The notes: a model not told the origin generated them from the letters alone. 32,227 bases of DNA from Candidatus Cryptobacteroides intestinipullorum (GCA_018711225.1 DVIP01000170.1:1-32227); one strand, 5' to 3'. Counted from the first letter of the stretch, positions 9,240 to 17,622 are shown. Translations and numbers: made by a program.

Positions 9240-11861
9240 TTATCTTCCGTTAATCAGGTTTCCGAAAAATGCGTCCCTGGCAGTCCACCATCCCGGTTCC
9301 GTCTCCACATGATGGCCGGAAAGAGGGAAGGTGACATAACTTTTCGACGAAGTTATCTGATTGTATCCCGCGAAATTGGTATGAGGCGGACAGACATCGT
9401 CCTGAAGTCCGAATCCCATGAGTACAGGACAAACGATTCTGTCCGTAAAGTTCTTCACGTCGAAATAGGAAAGCGTGCGGTAGAGTTCTTCATCAGAGAG
9501 GCCAAGCCTTTCAGCTTCAGCCAATACCGGTCCGGCAGGCCAGCCTGCAATCCTGAAATAGTCAGGAAAGTCCGAAAGGAAAGGCACGAACGGGGCTATG
9601 CCCTTTATTCTCCTGTCCAGGGAAGCCGAGACAAGCGTGAAGGCACCTCCCTGGCTGCCGCCCTCGGCGAAAATCCGGGATGTGTCGGCTTTCTCACGTG
9701 AAGCCGCGAAATCCACGGCCCTGACCACATCCATGAAAGCGCCTCTGTAATAATAAGTGTCCCTGTCCGCAAGTCCCCTGATCACCCAGTCGTCCTTTTC
9801 CCCGGGCTTGCGGTTCAGACCCTGGTTCCTGACACAGAGGGTGAACTCCGCAACCTCAGGACGAGCGGAAGGGTCGTTGTACCAGACCTCCGCCCCGTAG
9901 CCCATATAATTTATGAAAACAGGGTATCTGCCCTCCTTCACGGGCTCGATATAGATTCCGGATATGTCTTCACCTCCGAAGGATTTCATATCCACACGGT
10001 AGGTCCTCCGGATATCATTTGAACGTTCAGGTATGAGGGTCAGCCTGTATTCCGGCCTTACCGCGGCCAGCTCTTCGAGACTTTCCGCCCAGAAATCATC
10101 GAAATCCACGGGTTTGTCCTGCGGTGATATTATCTTTTCCGGATCGCAGCCGATATTGAAAGTCCCGACAGTCCTGTACCCGCCGTCACTTGCGTGGATA
10201 TTGTCATTGGAAGGTATATTGCCGCCGGCGGCAATATTGTCATTGACAGAAGTATTGCCGTTTACGGAATTATTGTCCTTTACGGAATTATTGTCCTTTA
10301 CGGAAATTATTGCCTTATAGAATCCAGGGTCGAGACGGAATCCGAATGAAAGGGTATCTGTCGCATGCCTACCCACCCCCAGAGGATTTTCAGATACCGA
10401 CACAGTGTCTCCGAGATCAGTCAGAAGGATGACTTTCAATCCCTTTTCGGATGTTCCAGAGGTCCTGACAGCTACCCTGAGGACAGCCTTCTCACCGGAA
10501 GAATACATCCAGTCGTTTTCAAGGACGGCGCTGGCGCTTATTCCGGAAATGCCGGACAGTTCTTCCACGGATTTTCTGACAAGCTCCACAGTGCTGCTGT
10601 CTGCCATGTATACCGAATTCAGTCCCTGCTGCTCCTGTGCGGGATCACCGCAATAGTCGTCTCCCGGTCTCCAGTATTCGTTCCCTGACTGGGATGCCGT
10701 TCCACCCCAGCCCCAGAAATTCGCCCCTGCAAGCAGCCCGCACTCACGTTTGGAATCCATGACACGACGGAATATGTGTGAATAATAAGTGTCGCGTGCG
10801 AATGTGGGTGTGCCTTTTTCGAATCTGAATCCGTCTCTCGGATATCCGAATTCCTCTATGACTACGGGCTTGCTGCATCTTCCGGCCACGGCCAGATGGG
10901 CGTCAATATATTCGTCTGTCTTCTCTATGGCTGACTGAAGGTCTTCCGAAACGGTGTTCCTGCCGGTCCAGCTCCAGTTGTAAGGCCAGACATGCACTGT
11001 AAGATAGTCTATATCGGGACATGAATGTATCTTCTCGTAAAGGCTGATATCGTTTTCGCATCCCCAGCTTCCTTCACTGCCTGCCGATACCATGTGGTTA
11101 GGATCAATGGACTTGATAAGTGCGGCGGACTCTGCAAGCCACTCTGCAAAAGCCGTCTTCACGCTGTCGTCTTCGGAAAAGCATCTCGGTTCGTTCGCTA
11201 TCTGCCAGGAGAAAATGGCCGGGTCCTCCCTGTAAGGAATCCCGGTAACGGTATTGGTACGTGAAACCACGGTCCGGATATGGTCGGCGAAAAGTTCCTT
11301 CGCCCTGTCGTCTGTCACGAACCGTGAAGCGTATTCCATGTATGCAGGCCACCCGTCGACGGAAGGGAGCACAGCCTTTCCGGCACCGGCCCACTCCAGG
11401 TATCTGGCATAGCCTCCGGACCATTCCCATGCGTTGTTCAGGTACAGTACGGCCGACATCTTGCGCTTTCCCATCTCGGCAAGCAGCCAGTCGAGTCCGC
11501 GGAAAACCGATTCATCATAGACACCGGCTTCTGTCTGAAGGCTCGGCTCTATCTGTGACGGAATCCCTGCCGGGCCGTCACCGCCGACAAGAATGCGCAG
11601 GTTATCTATTCCGAGTGACTTCAGGGAATCCAGTTCGGCAGAAAGCCTTTCCCTGTCCCCGAAGGCCGTTTCCGAACCGAGGATGGCCCCGTACCAGAAA
11701 TTGGCACCTATATAATAATAAGGAGAATTTTCCGACCAGCCTTCCGCAGGTATGAAATACCCGTCCGCCACACGGAAAAAACGGTTTTCAGGCTCCGTTC
11801 CCGAGCATGCCGCCAGGAACAGAACTGACAATAGTGTAAAAGGGAAGAATTTCAGTAACAT
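9240..11861 (-). CDS. Bimodular lipoprotein: GH5 (mannanase-like) catalytic domain fused to a C-terminal acetyl xylan esterase (CE7/AXE1-like) domain
   Basis: Lipobox AACSG. GH5 motifs 'FWYGAILGSE', 'NEPR' (acid/base) and 'VIEEFGYPR' (nucleophile). C-terminal 'DFDDFWAESLEEL', 'GGSQGG', 'GLQDDVCPP' and 'GHHVE' fit the Ser/Asp/His triad of CE7 esterases. Confidence 0.9.
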   Translation of the reverse strand: MLLKFFPFTLLSVLFLAACSGTEPENRFFRVADGYFIPAEGWSENSPYYYIGANFWYGAILGSETAFGDRERLSAELDSLKSLGIDNLRILVGGDGPAGIPSQIEPSLQTEAGVYDESVFRGLDWLLAEMGKRKMSAVLYLNNAWEWSGGYARYLEWAGAGKAVLPSVDGWPAYMEYASRFVTDDRAKELFADHIRTVVSRTNTVTGIPYREDPAIFSWQIANEPRCFSEDDSVKTAFAEWLAESAALIKSIDPNHMVSAGSEGSWGCENDISLYEKIHSCPDIDYLTVHVWPYNWSWTGRNTVSEDLQSAIEKTDEYIDAHLAVAGRCSKPVVIEEFGYPRDGFRFEKGTPTFARDTYYSHIFRRVMDSKRECGLLAGANFWGWGGTASQSGNEYWRPGDDYCGDPAQEQQGLNSVYMADSSTVELVRKSVEELSGISGISASAVLENDWMYSSGEKAVLRVAVRTSGTSEKGLKVILLTDLGDTVSVSENPLGVGRHATDTLSFGFRLDPGFYKAIISVKDNNSVKDNNSVNGNTSVNDNIAAGGNIPSNDNIHASDGGYRTVGTFNIGCDPEKIISPQDKPVDFDDFWAESLEELAAVRPEYRLTLIPERSNDIRRTYRVDMKSFGGEDISGIYIEPVKEGRYPVFINYMGYGAEVWYNDPSARPEVAEFTLCVRNQGLNRKPGEKDDWVIRGLADRDTYYYRGAFMDVVRAVDFAASREKADTSRIFAEGGSQGGAFTLVSASLDRRIKGIAPFVPFLSDFPDYFRIAGWPAGPVLAEAERLGLSDEELYRTLSYFDVKNFTDRIVCPVLMGFGLQDDVCPPHTNFAGYNQITSSKSYVTFPLSGHHVETEPGWWTARDAFFGNLINGR
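10216..10237. repeat. Perfect 22-bp palindrome ATATTGCCGCCGGCGGCAATAT inside the linker coding region
   Basis: 216-226 and 227-237 (of 10 kb block) are exact reverse complements. Confidence 0.9.
10225..10314 (-). repeat. 18-bp in-frame tandem repeat encoding an Asn/Ser/Asp-rich hexapeptide linker (SVKDNN-type) between GH5 and CE7 domains
   Basis: Two exact copies of tttacggaattattgtcc (10261-10278, 10279-10296) flanked by degenerate copies with period 18 (10243-10260, 10297-10314). Confidence 0.9.
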
Positions 11862-11893
11862 CCGAGCATCATCAATTTATGTGGTTGACGATG

Positions 11894-11925
11894 CAAAGGT
11901 ATCAAGACAGCGGCTGACAAACAAA
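11894..11925 (-). promoter_or_regulatory. Predicted Bacteroidetes-type promoter for the PUL operon (-33 TTTG, 20-nt spacer, -7 TACCTTTG)
   Basis: Minus strand reads TTTG-N20-TACCTTTG, matching the Bacteroides consensus TTTG / TAnnTTTG, 33 nt upstream of the GH5-CE7 start codon. Confidence 0.75.
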
Positions 11926-11940
11926 TACTAAGTTATCCAA

Positions 11941-11985
11941 TAATGATACTATACCACTACCTTAATGATACTATACCACTACCTT
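11941..11985. repeat. Perfect 22-bp tandem direct duplication (taatgatactataccactacct x2)
   Basis: 11941-11962 and 11963-11984 are identical. The second copy contains the araC stop codon; the array lies 15 nt upstream of the predicted -33 box. Confidence 0.95.
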
Positions 11986-12846
11986 GTTCTTTTTGTACAT
12001 GGCTCGGAACTCCTTAGGAGTGACTCCCCTGCGGGCCTTGAATATGCGGTTGAAATTCGAAAGATTGTTGAAGCCGCATTCGAAACATATCTCCGATATG
12101 TTCGTGGTAGTGTCCACCAGCTGCCGTGCGGCAAAGCCGAGCCTGATGTCCAGGATATAGTCGGAAAGGGTCTTACCTGTCCTGAGTTTGAAGAAACGGC
12201 TGAACGATGTGGGTGTCATTCCGACCATCGCTGCCAGATCTTCAAGTCTGAACGGTTCCTTATAGTGGTCGTTTATGAACTGCTTGACCTTCTGCACGCG
12301 GCGGCTTTCGGGGTTCCGCTCCGCGTGTGAAAAGGAACTACTGGCCAGAATCCTGTAGTCGCTTCCGGACAGGTTATACAGCAGTTTGAGGAACTTGAGA
12401 AACCTCATGAAACCCTCCTGGACGGAGGCCAGACCGTCTATCATGGAATACACTTTCATGATAGTATGCCTGGAGAAAGCCAGGCCGTGGTCCGCATCCC
12501 TGAACATTTTCATGATAGGTGCGAACTGGTTCTTCATCATCAGACTGCCGGAAAGCAGGTCGGGAGAAAACTGTATGGTCACCTCCCGGATGTCTCCGGA
12601 ACTGCATCTGCCGTTGTCCCAGGCATGTTCCAGATTTTCGGAGCATATCAGCACCAGGTCATAATCCCCGATTTCCTCTACGCTGTCGCCTACGATGCGC
12701 TTCACTCCGGCGGCATTCTCGATGAAATTAAGTTCATATTCCCTGTGCTGGTGCAGAGGATAGGTAAATTCCGTCTTGTGCCGGTCAACGATATAGAAAC
12801 AGTCCTTTTCGGACAGAGGCGTGATTTCTTCAAGTACTTCACTCAT
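11971..12846 (-). CDS. AraC family transcriptional regulator (cupin-like N-terminus, C-terminal HTH)
   Basis: 'VKQFINDHYKEPFRLEDLAAMVGMTPTSFSRFFKLRTGKTLSDYILDIRL...ISEICFECGFNNLSNFNRIFKARRGVTPKEFR' is a canonical AraC HTH. Confidence 0.95.
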   Translation of the reverse strand: MSEVLEEITPLSEKDCFYIVDRHKTEFTYPLHQHREYELNFIENAAGVKRIVGDSVEEIGDYDLVLICSENLEHAWDNGRCSSGDIREVTIQFSPDLLSGSLMMKNQFAPIMKMFRDADHGLAFSRHTIMKVYSMIDGLASVQEGFMRFLKFLKLLYNLSGSDYRILASSSFSHAERNPESRRVQKVKQFINDHYKEPFRLEDLAAMVGMTPTSFSRFFKLRTGKTLSDYILDIRLGFAARQLVDTTTNISEICFECGFNNLSNFNRIFKARRGVTPKEFRAMYKKNKVVV

Positions 12847-12977
12847 AATTATCGGCTATCAGTTTAAGGTCAACACAAAAATAGGAAACTTATACGCAAA
12901 ATGATACTTTTTTATCAATTATTTATTGTTAAGGAATAATTGTCATACCCCGGCAGATACCTTATAAATATTAATAT

Positions 12978-12985
12978 TACTTTTG
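12978..12985 (+). promoter_or_regulatory. Candidate -7 box (TACTTTTG) for the epimerase gene
   Basis: Exact match to TAnnTTTG about 73 nt upstream of the ATG; no clear -33 TTTG at the expected spacing. Confidence 0.4.
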
Positions 12986-13058
12986 GTACATGACAATCCG
13001 GGGCCGGGTTCAAAAAGGCGGAGGCCATTTGACCCGAACTCATTAAACAGACAAGAAG

Positions 13059-14258
13059 ATGACAGATGCCAGGGCTATCAGAATGAGAGAGGAAATGCTC
13101 TCGGAACTCACGGAAGACATACTTCCCTTCTGGATGGACAGAATGAAGGATGAAAGGAACGGAGGCTTCGCGGCCAGAATCACGGGAAAAGGTGTGAAAG
13201 ACGAATGCGCCGAAAAAGGCGCCATACTGAATGCCAGAATCCTGTGGACATTTTCAGCCGCATACAGGGTGCTCGGAAAACAGGAATATCTGGAGACGGC
13301 CACACGCGCCAAAAGGGAAATAATCGACAGGTTCCATGACAAGACATACGGAGGGATATACTGGAGCCTGACACCTGACGGCAGGCCGTCCGACAGAAAA
13401 AAACAGATTTATGCCATCGGATTCGCCATTTACGGACTCAGCGAATACTGCAGGGCCACCGGGGATGCGGAAGCCCTTGAATATGCGGCAAAACTGTACC
13501 ACGACATCGAGGACCACAGTTTCGACCATGAGAGGAACGGGTATCTGGAAGCATTTGCAGAAGACTGGAGCCCGCTTCAGGACATGAGGCTGAGTGAAAA
13601 GGACATCAACGAATGCAAGACCATGAACACACACCTGCATATCCTCGAACCTTATACCGCGCTTTACAGGGTATGGAAGGATGAAGGTCTCAGGGAAAGG
13701 CTTGAAAACCTCATACGTCTGTTCACGGAAAAGATAATGTCTCCGGAGACAGGACATCTGAGGCTCTTTTTCGACGAGAACTGGGTCAGCAGCCATGACA
13801 TAATATCATACGGGCACGACATTGAGGCTTCGTGGCTCATCCATGAGGCCGCCTCGGTACTGGAAGATCCCGAACTCATGTCAGCGACGGCACCAGCAAT
13901 AAAGACCATCGCGGAGGCTGCTTCAGAGGGATATGTACCCGGCGGCGGGATGATATACGAATTTCACGGAGACACGGGAGCGATAGATGCGGACAGACAC
14001 TGGTGGGTTCAGGCTGAAACCGTCGTGGGTTATTTCAATCTGTGGCAGCTTGCGGGAAGGGAAGACGCTCTGGAAAAAGCCTGCGGATGCTGGGAGTTCA
14101 TCAAACGCCATATCATAGACCGGGAAAACGGAGAATGGTTCTGGAGCCTGCGCGCAGACGGTACCGCCAACACTGACGACGACAAGGCCGGATTCTGGAA
14201 ATGCCCTTACCACAACAGCCGCATGTGCCTGGAAATCATAGAAAGGGCATCCGTCTGA
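13059..14258 (+). CDS. AGE family cellobiose/mannobiose 2-epimerase
   Basis: 'NTHLHILEPYTALYRVW', 'DADRHWWVQAETVVGYFNLWQ', 'KCPYHNSRMCLEI' motifs of cellobiose 2-epimerase; neighbours a mannanase PUL. Confidence 0.88.
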   Translation: MTDARAIRMREEMLSELTEDILPFWMDRMKDERNGGFAARITGKGVKDECAEKGAILNARILWTFSAAYRVLGKQEYLETATRAKREIIDRFHDKTYGGIYWSLTPDGRPSDRKKQIYAIGFAIYGLSEYCRATGDAEALEYAAKLYHDIEDHSFDHERNGYLEAFAEDWSPLQDMRLSEKDINECKTMNTHLHILEPYTALYRVWKDEGLRERLENLIRLFTEKIMSPETGHLRLFFDENWVSSHDIISYGHDIEASWLIHEAASVLEDPELMSATAPAIKTIAEAASEGYVPGGGMIYEFHGDTGAIDADRHWWVQAETVVGYFNLWQLAGREDALEKACGCWEFIKRHIIDRENGEWFWSLRADGTANTDDDKAGFWKCPYHNSRMCLEIIERASV

Positions 14259-14279
14259 GATTATATCCGCGAATGACAC

Positions 14280-15431
14280 TTACGCCTCGGGGCTGTCCGT
14301 TTCCAGAGATTTGGCATAGACCCTGCGGCGTTTGTGTATCTGGCTGTCGAATGTACTCCACAGTGTCTGAACCTTCAGATTGGTCTCCAGTTCCGGATTG
14401 CTTTCGGCATACTTGAATCCGAGCTTTATCAGAGACGGAATAAGGTCATAGAACATTACCGAATTTAATCCCTTGCTCCGGTACTCCGGCTTGGCAGCTA
14501 CCAGCAGCAGGTCCAGCGTATCAGGACGGTTCACATAGAGGGCGTTCAGCAGATGCAGCCATCCGAACGGAAAAAGTCGCCCGCGAGCCTTCTTCAAGGC
14601 CATGGCCAGGGAAGGAAGCGTGATTCCGCAAGCCACCAGCTCGCCTTCAAGGTTTTCTATGAAGGTCACCATCCTCAGGTCGATGAATGTCAGGTACTGG
14701 CTTACATACTGGTCCATCTGCTTCTCCGTCAGCATCGAATATCCGTAAAGGTCCTTGTAGCATTCGTTTATAAGGCGGAACATCTTGTGGCCGTATTTTT
14801 CCTTCCTGATATCGGACATGGTCAGATGCCTGATTTTCAGGCGGTTCTTTTCCATGACCATGTTTGCCATCTTCTCGAAACGCTCAGGAAGGGATTCAGG
14901 CAGTCTGATAAGGTATTCCACCCAATCCACTTCCTTGTGATAGCCGAGCCTTTCAAAAAAGGCTGGATAATATTCGTAGTTATAGATGGTAATCATCGTC
15001 CCCATCTTGTCGAAACCGTCCACCAGCATGCCTTCCGGATCGAAATCCGTAAATCCCAGAGGACCGGCTATATCCGTCATGCCCCTCTCCCTGCCCCAGT
15101 CCGAAACGGTCTTCAGCAATGCCTCCAGCACTTCAATGTCCTCGATAAAGTCTATCCATCCGAAACGGACCTGGCGCACGTTCCAGGCTTCATTGGCCTT
15201 ATGGTTTATAATGGCTGCCACACGCCCTGCCACCTTCCCGTCCTTATAGGCCAGGAAATAGTCGGCCTCACAAAATTCAAAGGCATGGTTCTTCTTCCTG
15301 TCAAGCGTAGCTGCATCGTCTGAAAGAAGGTTCGGGACATAACAGGGATGATTCTTGTACAAATTGTACGCAAAACTGATAAAAGTGCGCATCTCTCTGC
15401 GGGAAGACACTTTTTTCACTACAACTGGCAT
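14280..15431 (-). CDS. GNAT-like N-acetyltransferase family protein
   Basis: Full-length ORF. 'YFLAYKDGKVAGRVAAIINHKANE...VRFGWIDF...GPLGFTDFDPEGMLVDGFDKMGT' resembles a conserved Bacteroidetes GNAT-fold family. Confidence 0.6.
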   Translation of the reverse strand: MPVVVKKVSSRREMRTFISFAYNLYKNHPCYVPNLLSDDAATLDRKKNHAFEFCEADYFLAYKDGKVAGRVAAIINHKANEAWNVRQVRFGWIDFIEDIEVLEALLKTVSDWGRERGMTDIAGPLGFTDFDPEGMLVDGFDKMGTMITIYNYEYYPAFFERLGYHKEVDWVEYLIRLPESLPERFEKMANMVMEKNRLKIRHLTMSDIRKEKYGHKMFRLINECYKDLYGYSMLTEKQMDQYVSQYLTFIDLRMVTFIENLEGELVACGITLPSLAMALKKARGRLFPFGWLHLLNALYVNRPDTLDLLLVAAKPEYRSKGLNSVMFYDLIPSLIKLGFKYAESNPELETNLKVQTLWSTFDSQIHKRRRVYAKSLETDSPEA

Positions 15432-15469
15432 GGTTTAGGTCTTCTTTTGGTTTTCGGTTTTACTACACT

Positions 15470-15526
15470 AATGTCAGTTCGACGAATTATTTTACTCTGT
15501 ATCAGAGATCCCGTCGAACTGACGTT
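15470..15526. repeat. Inverted repeat (15-nt arms, one mismatch) with nested inner hairpin CTCTG-TAT-CAGAG
   Basis: aatgtcagttcgacg (15470-15484) pairs with cgtcgaactgacgtt (15512-15526); inner hairpin 15495-15507. Confidence 0.85.
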
Positions 15527-15559
15527 ACGATTTCTTCGAAATCCCTTTTCATTTTCGTG

Positions 15560-15627
15560 TCACCCCTCTTAAATTCTCCCCTCCATAGGGGAGAACTTAC
15601 GCCGGACTTCGTCCTCTATAGAGGTGA
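15560..15627. other. Putative multi-branched structured element (TTCTCCCC/GGGGAGAA, GGAC/GTCC, closing TCACC..CCTCT/AGAGGTGA)
   Basis: Perfect stem 15574-15581/15588-15595, perfect stem 15604-15607/15611-15614, outer arms 15560-15569 with 15620-15627. Confidence 0.6.
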
Positions 15628-15797
15628 TTCTCTGAAATTCATTCCTTTCATTTCATCGAATCCACATTACATTAATGCGAATATAATGCATACTTGCTAT
15701 TCTGCCAAAAAAAATTCACGTACGGAATCTGCAGGACAAGGATCTTTTCAGAGACCGTGCCGGCAGGATTCTGCGAATTATATTGTAAATTTGCCGG

Positions 15798-16643
15798 ATG
15801 AAAATCATCGTAAGACATCCCTCCACTCTTCTGGAGTATCTTTATGAAGCCCTGGCCCCTCAGAGCCGGACAAGCATAAGGTCTCTGCTCACCCATTCCG
15901 GAATATCGGTAAACGGACAGATTACAACGGCTTTCGACCACCCGTTGGCCGAAGGTGACTGTATCATTACAGGGGCGGCCAGGAAAGAAAAGCAAATTGA
16001 CAGAAGGCTGAAAATAGTCTATGAAGACAGGTGGCTCATAGTGGCAGACAAGACAAACGGGCTGCCTGCAATATCCACAGGGAAGGAAAATGAAGTGACA
16101 GCATATTCCATACTGTACGACTATGTAAGGTCTTCCGGTGACGGGAGCAGGATATTCATCGTGCACAGGCTCGACAGAGATACATCCGGCATCATGGTCT
16201 TCGCGAAAGACGAAAGTACCAAAAGGCTGCTGCAGGAAAACTGGAACGAAGCAGTGACGGAAAGGAAGTACACAGGAGTGGCCGAAGGAAGATTGCCGGA
16301 AACTGACGGAGAAATCGTATCTTGGCTGAAAGAAAATCCCAAATCACTGAAAATGAGCGCAGTTCCGTATGACAACGGCGGCAAGAAAGCTGTTACATCC
16401 TATCATCTTGCCGGTTTCAGGAAAGGGCTGTCCCTCGTGGAAATAACACTGGAAACGGGACGCAAGAACCAGATAAGGGTGCAGTTCGCAGCCATAGGCC
16501 ATCCGATAGCCGGGGACAAAAAATACGGGGCGCAGACCAATCCTTTCGGCAGGCTTGCCCTCCATGCGTCTGTCCTGGAATTCCGGCATCCCCACACCGG
16601 GAAAACCATGAGATTCGTCTCTCCCGCCCCTTTCAGACTGTAG
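15798..16643 (+). CDS. RluA family pseudouridine synthase
   Basis: 'HRLDRDTSGIMVFAKD', 'GRKNQIRVQFAAIGHPIAGDKKYG' RluA motifs. Confidence 0.92.
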   Translation: MKIIVRHPSTLLEYLYEALAPQSRTSIRSLLTHSGISVNGQITTAFDHPLAEGDCIITGAARKEKQIDRRLKIVYEDRWLIVADKTNGLPAISTGKENEVTAYSILYDYVRSSGDGSRIFIVHRLDRDTSGIMVFAKDESTKRLLQENWNEAVTERKYTGVAEGRLPETDGEIVSWLKENPKSLKMSAVPYDNGGKKAVTSYHLAGFRKGLSLVEITLETGRKNQIRVQFAAIGHPIAGDKKYGAQTNPFGRLALHASVLEFRHPHTGKTMRFVSPAPFRL

Positions 16644-16645
16644 TT

Positions 16646-17614
16646 TTACAACGTATATCCTGCCTCTCTGATACGTCCCATATCGGTATCTATGTCAGCC
16701 CCCACCGTAGTGAGCATGTCTCCCATGATAGCGGCATTTATGCCGATACGGTAAGCTTTCATCATTGTATCCGCAGACAGTCTTGCCCTGCCTCCGGCAA
16801 AACGCAGTGCTGCATCGGGAAGGATGAAGCGCAGTATGGCTATTGTACGCAGTATTTCGTCCTCAGGTATCAGAGGCTGTGTTCCGAGAGGGGTTCCAGG
16901 GATGGGCGAAAGAATGTTGACAGGTACGGACTTCACGCCGAGGTCCCTCAGAAAGAAGGCAAGTTCCATCCTCTGGGCCAGGCTTTCCCCCATTCCGATT
17001 ATCCCTCCGCTGCATATTTCCAGTCCGGCTTTCACCGCAGCCCTGAGAGTGGCTGTCTTTTCCTCCTGCGTATGGGTTGTACACAGTTTTCCGAAATATG
17101 AAGGCGCCGTTTCGAGATTGCAGTGGTACCTGGAAATACCTGCTTCCGCTACAGCCTTCATATCCTCTTCTGAAAGAAGACCTGCAGAAAGGCACAGGGA
17201 AATATCCACATTCTCCGCAAGCATCCTTACAGACTTGCACAGTTCATCTATTTCCGAAGGTTTCAGACGTCTGCCGCTGGTCACTATGGAAAATCTGCCT
17301 ATCCCCTTCTTCCTGCTGTACCGTGCCGCCTCTATCAGTTTTCCAGCATCCACCAGCGGATATTCCCGGATATCGGAATGATAATGGGCAGACTGCGCAC
17401 ACCATTTGCAGTCTTCGGGACATTTTCCGGATTTTCCGTTGATGATGGAGCAGGTATCGAACTTCCCTGATGCGCAGGAAAACGTAATGCGCGAAGCCGC
17501 CCCGCACAGCGCATCAAGCGGAGCCTCCGCCAGACATGAAGCCTCATCCGGAGATATCCCTTTCTTCTCTCTTATCACCCTGTCAGCCAAAGACGTCACA
17601 AAATCCTCTTTCAT
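16646..17614 (-). CDS. bioB: Biotin synthase (radical SAM)
   Basis: 'CPEDCKWCAQSAHY' and 'CSGGIIGMGES' plus overall BioB-like sequence. Confidence 0.95.
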   Translation of the reverse strand: MKEDFVTSLADRVIREKKGISPDEASCLAEAPLDALCGAASRITFSCASGKFDTCSIINGKSGKCPEDCKWCAQSAHYHSDIREYPLVDAGKLIEAARYSRKKGIGRFSIVTSGRRLKPSEIDELCKSVRMLAENVDISLCLSAGLLSEEDMKAVAEAGISRYHCNLETAPSYFGKLCTTHTQEEKTATLRAAVKAGLEICSGGIIGMGESLAQRMELAFFLRDLGVKSVPVNILSPIPGTPLGTQPLIPEDEILRTIAILRFILPDAALRFAGGRARLSADTMMKAYRIGINAAIMGDMLTTVGADIDTDMGRIREAGYTL

Positions 17615-17622
17615 ATCCCTGT

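Noticed and set aside
15613-15624. CCTCTATAGAGG palindrome as a stand-alone site
   Set aside because: Short and better explained as part of the outer pairing of the branched element at 15560-15627.
15786-15793. TAAATTTG -7 box immediately before the rluA ATG (possible leaderless transcript)
   Set aside because: Only 4 nt separate it from the start codon and no -33 TTTG is at the right spacing; likely chance in AT-rich DNA.
16646-17614. Isolated bioB without other bio genes as an unusual biotin system
   Set aside because: Split bio loci are common in Bacteroidetes; the remaining genes may simply be elsewhere in the genome.
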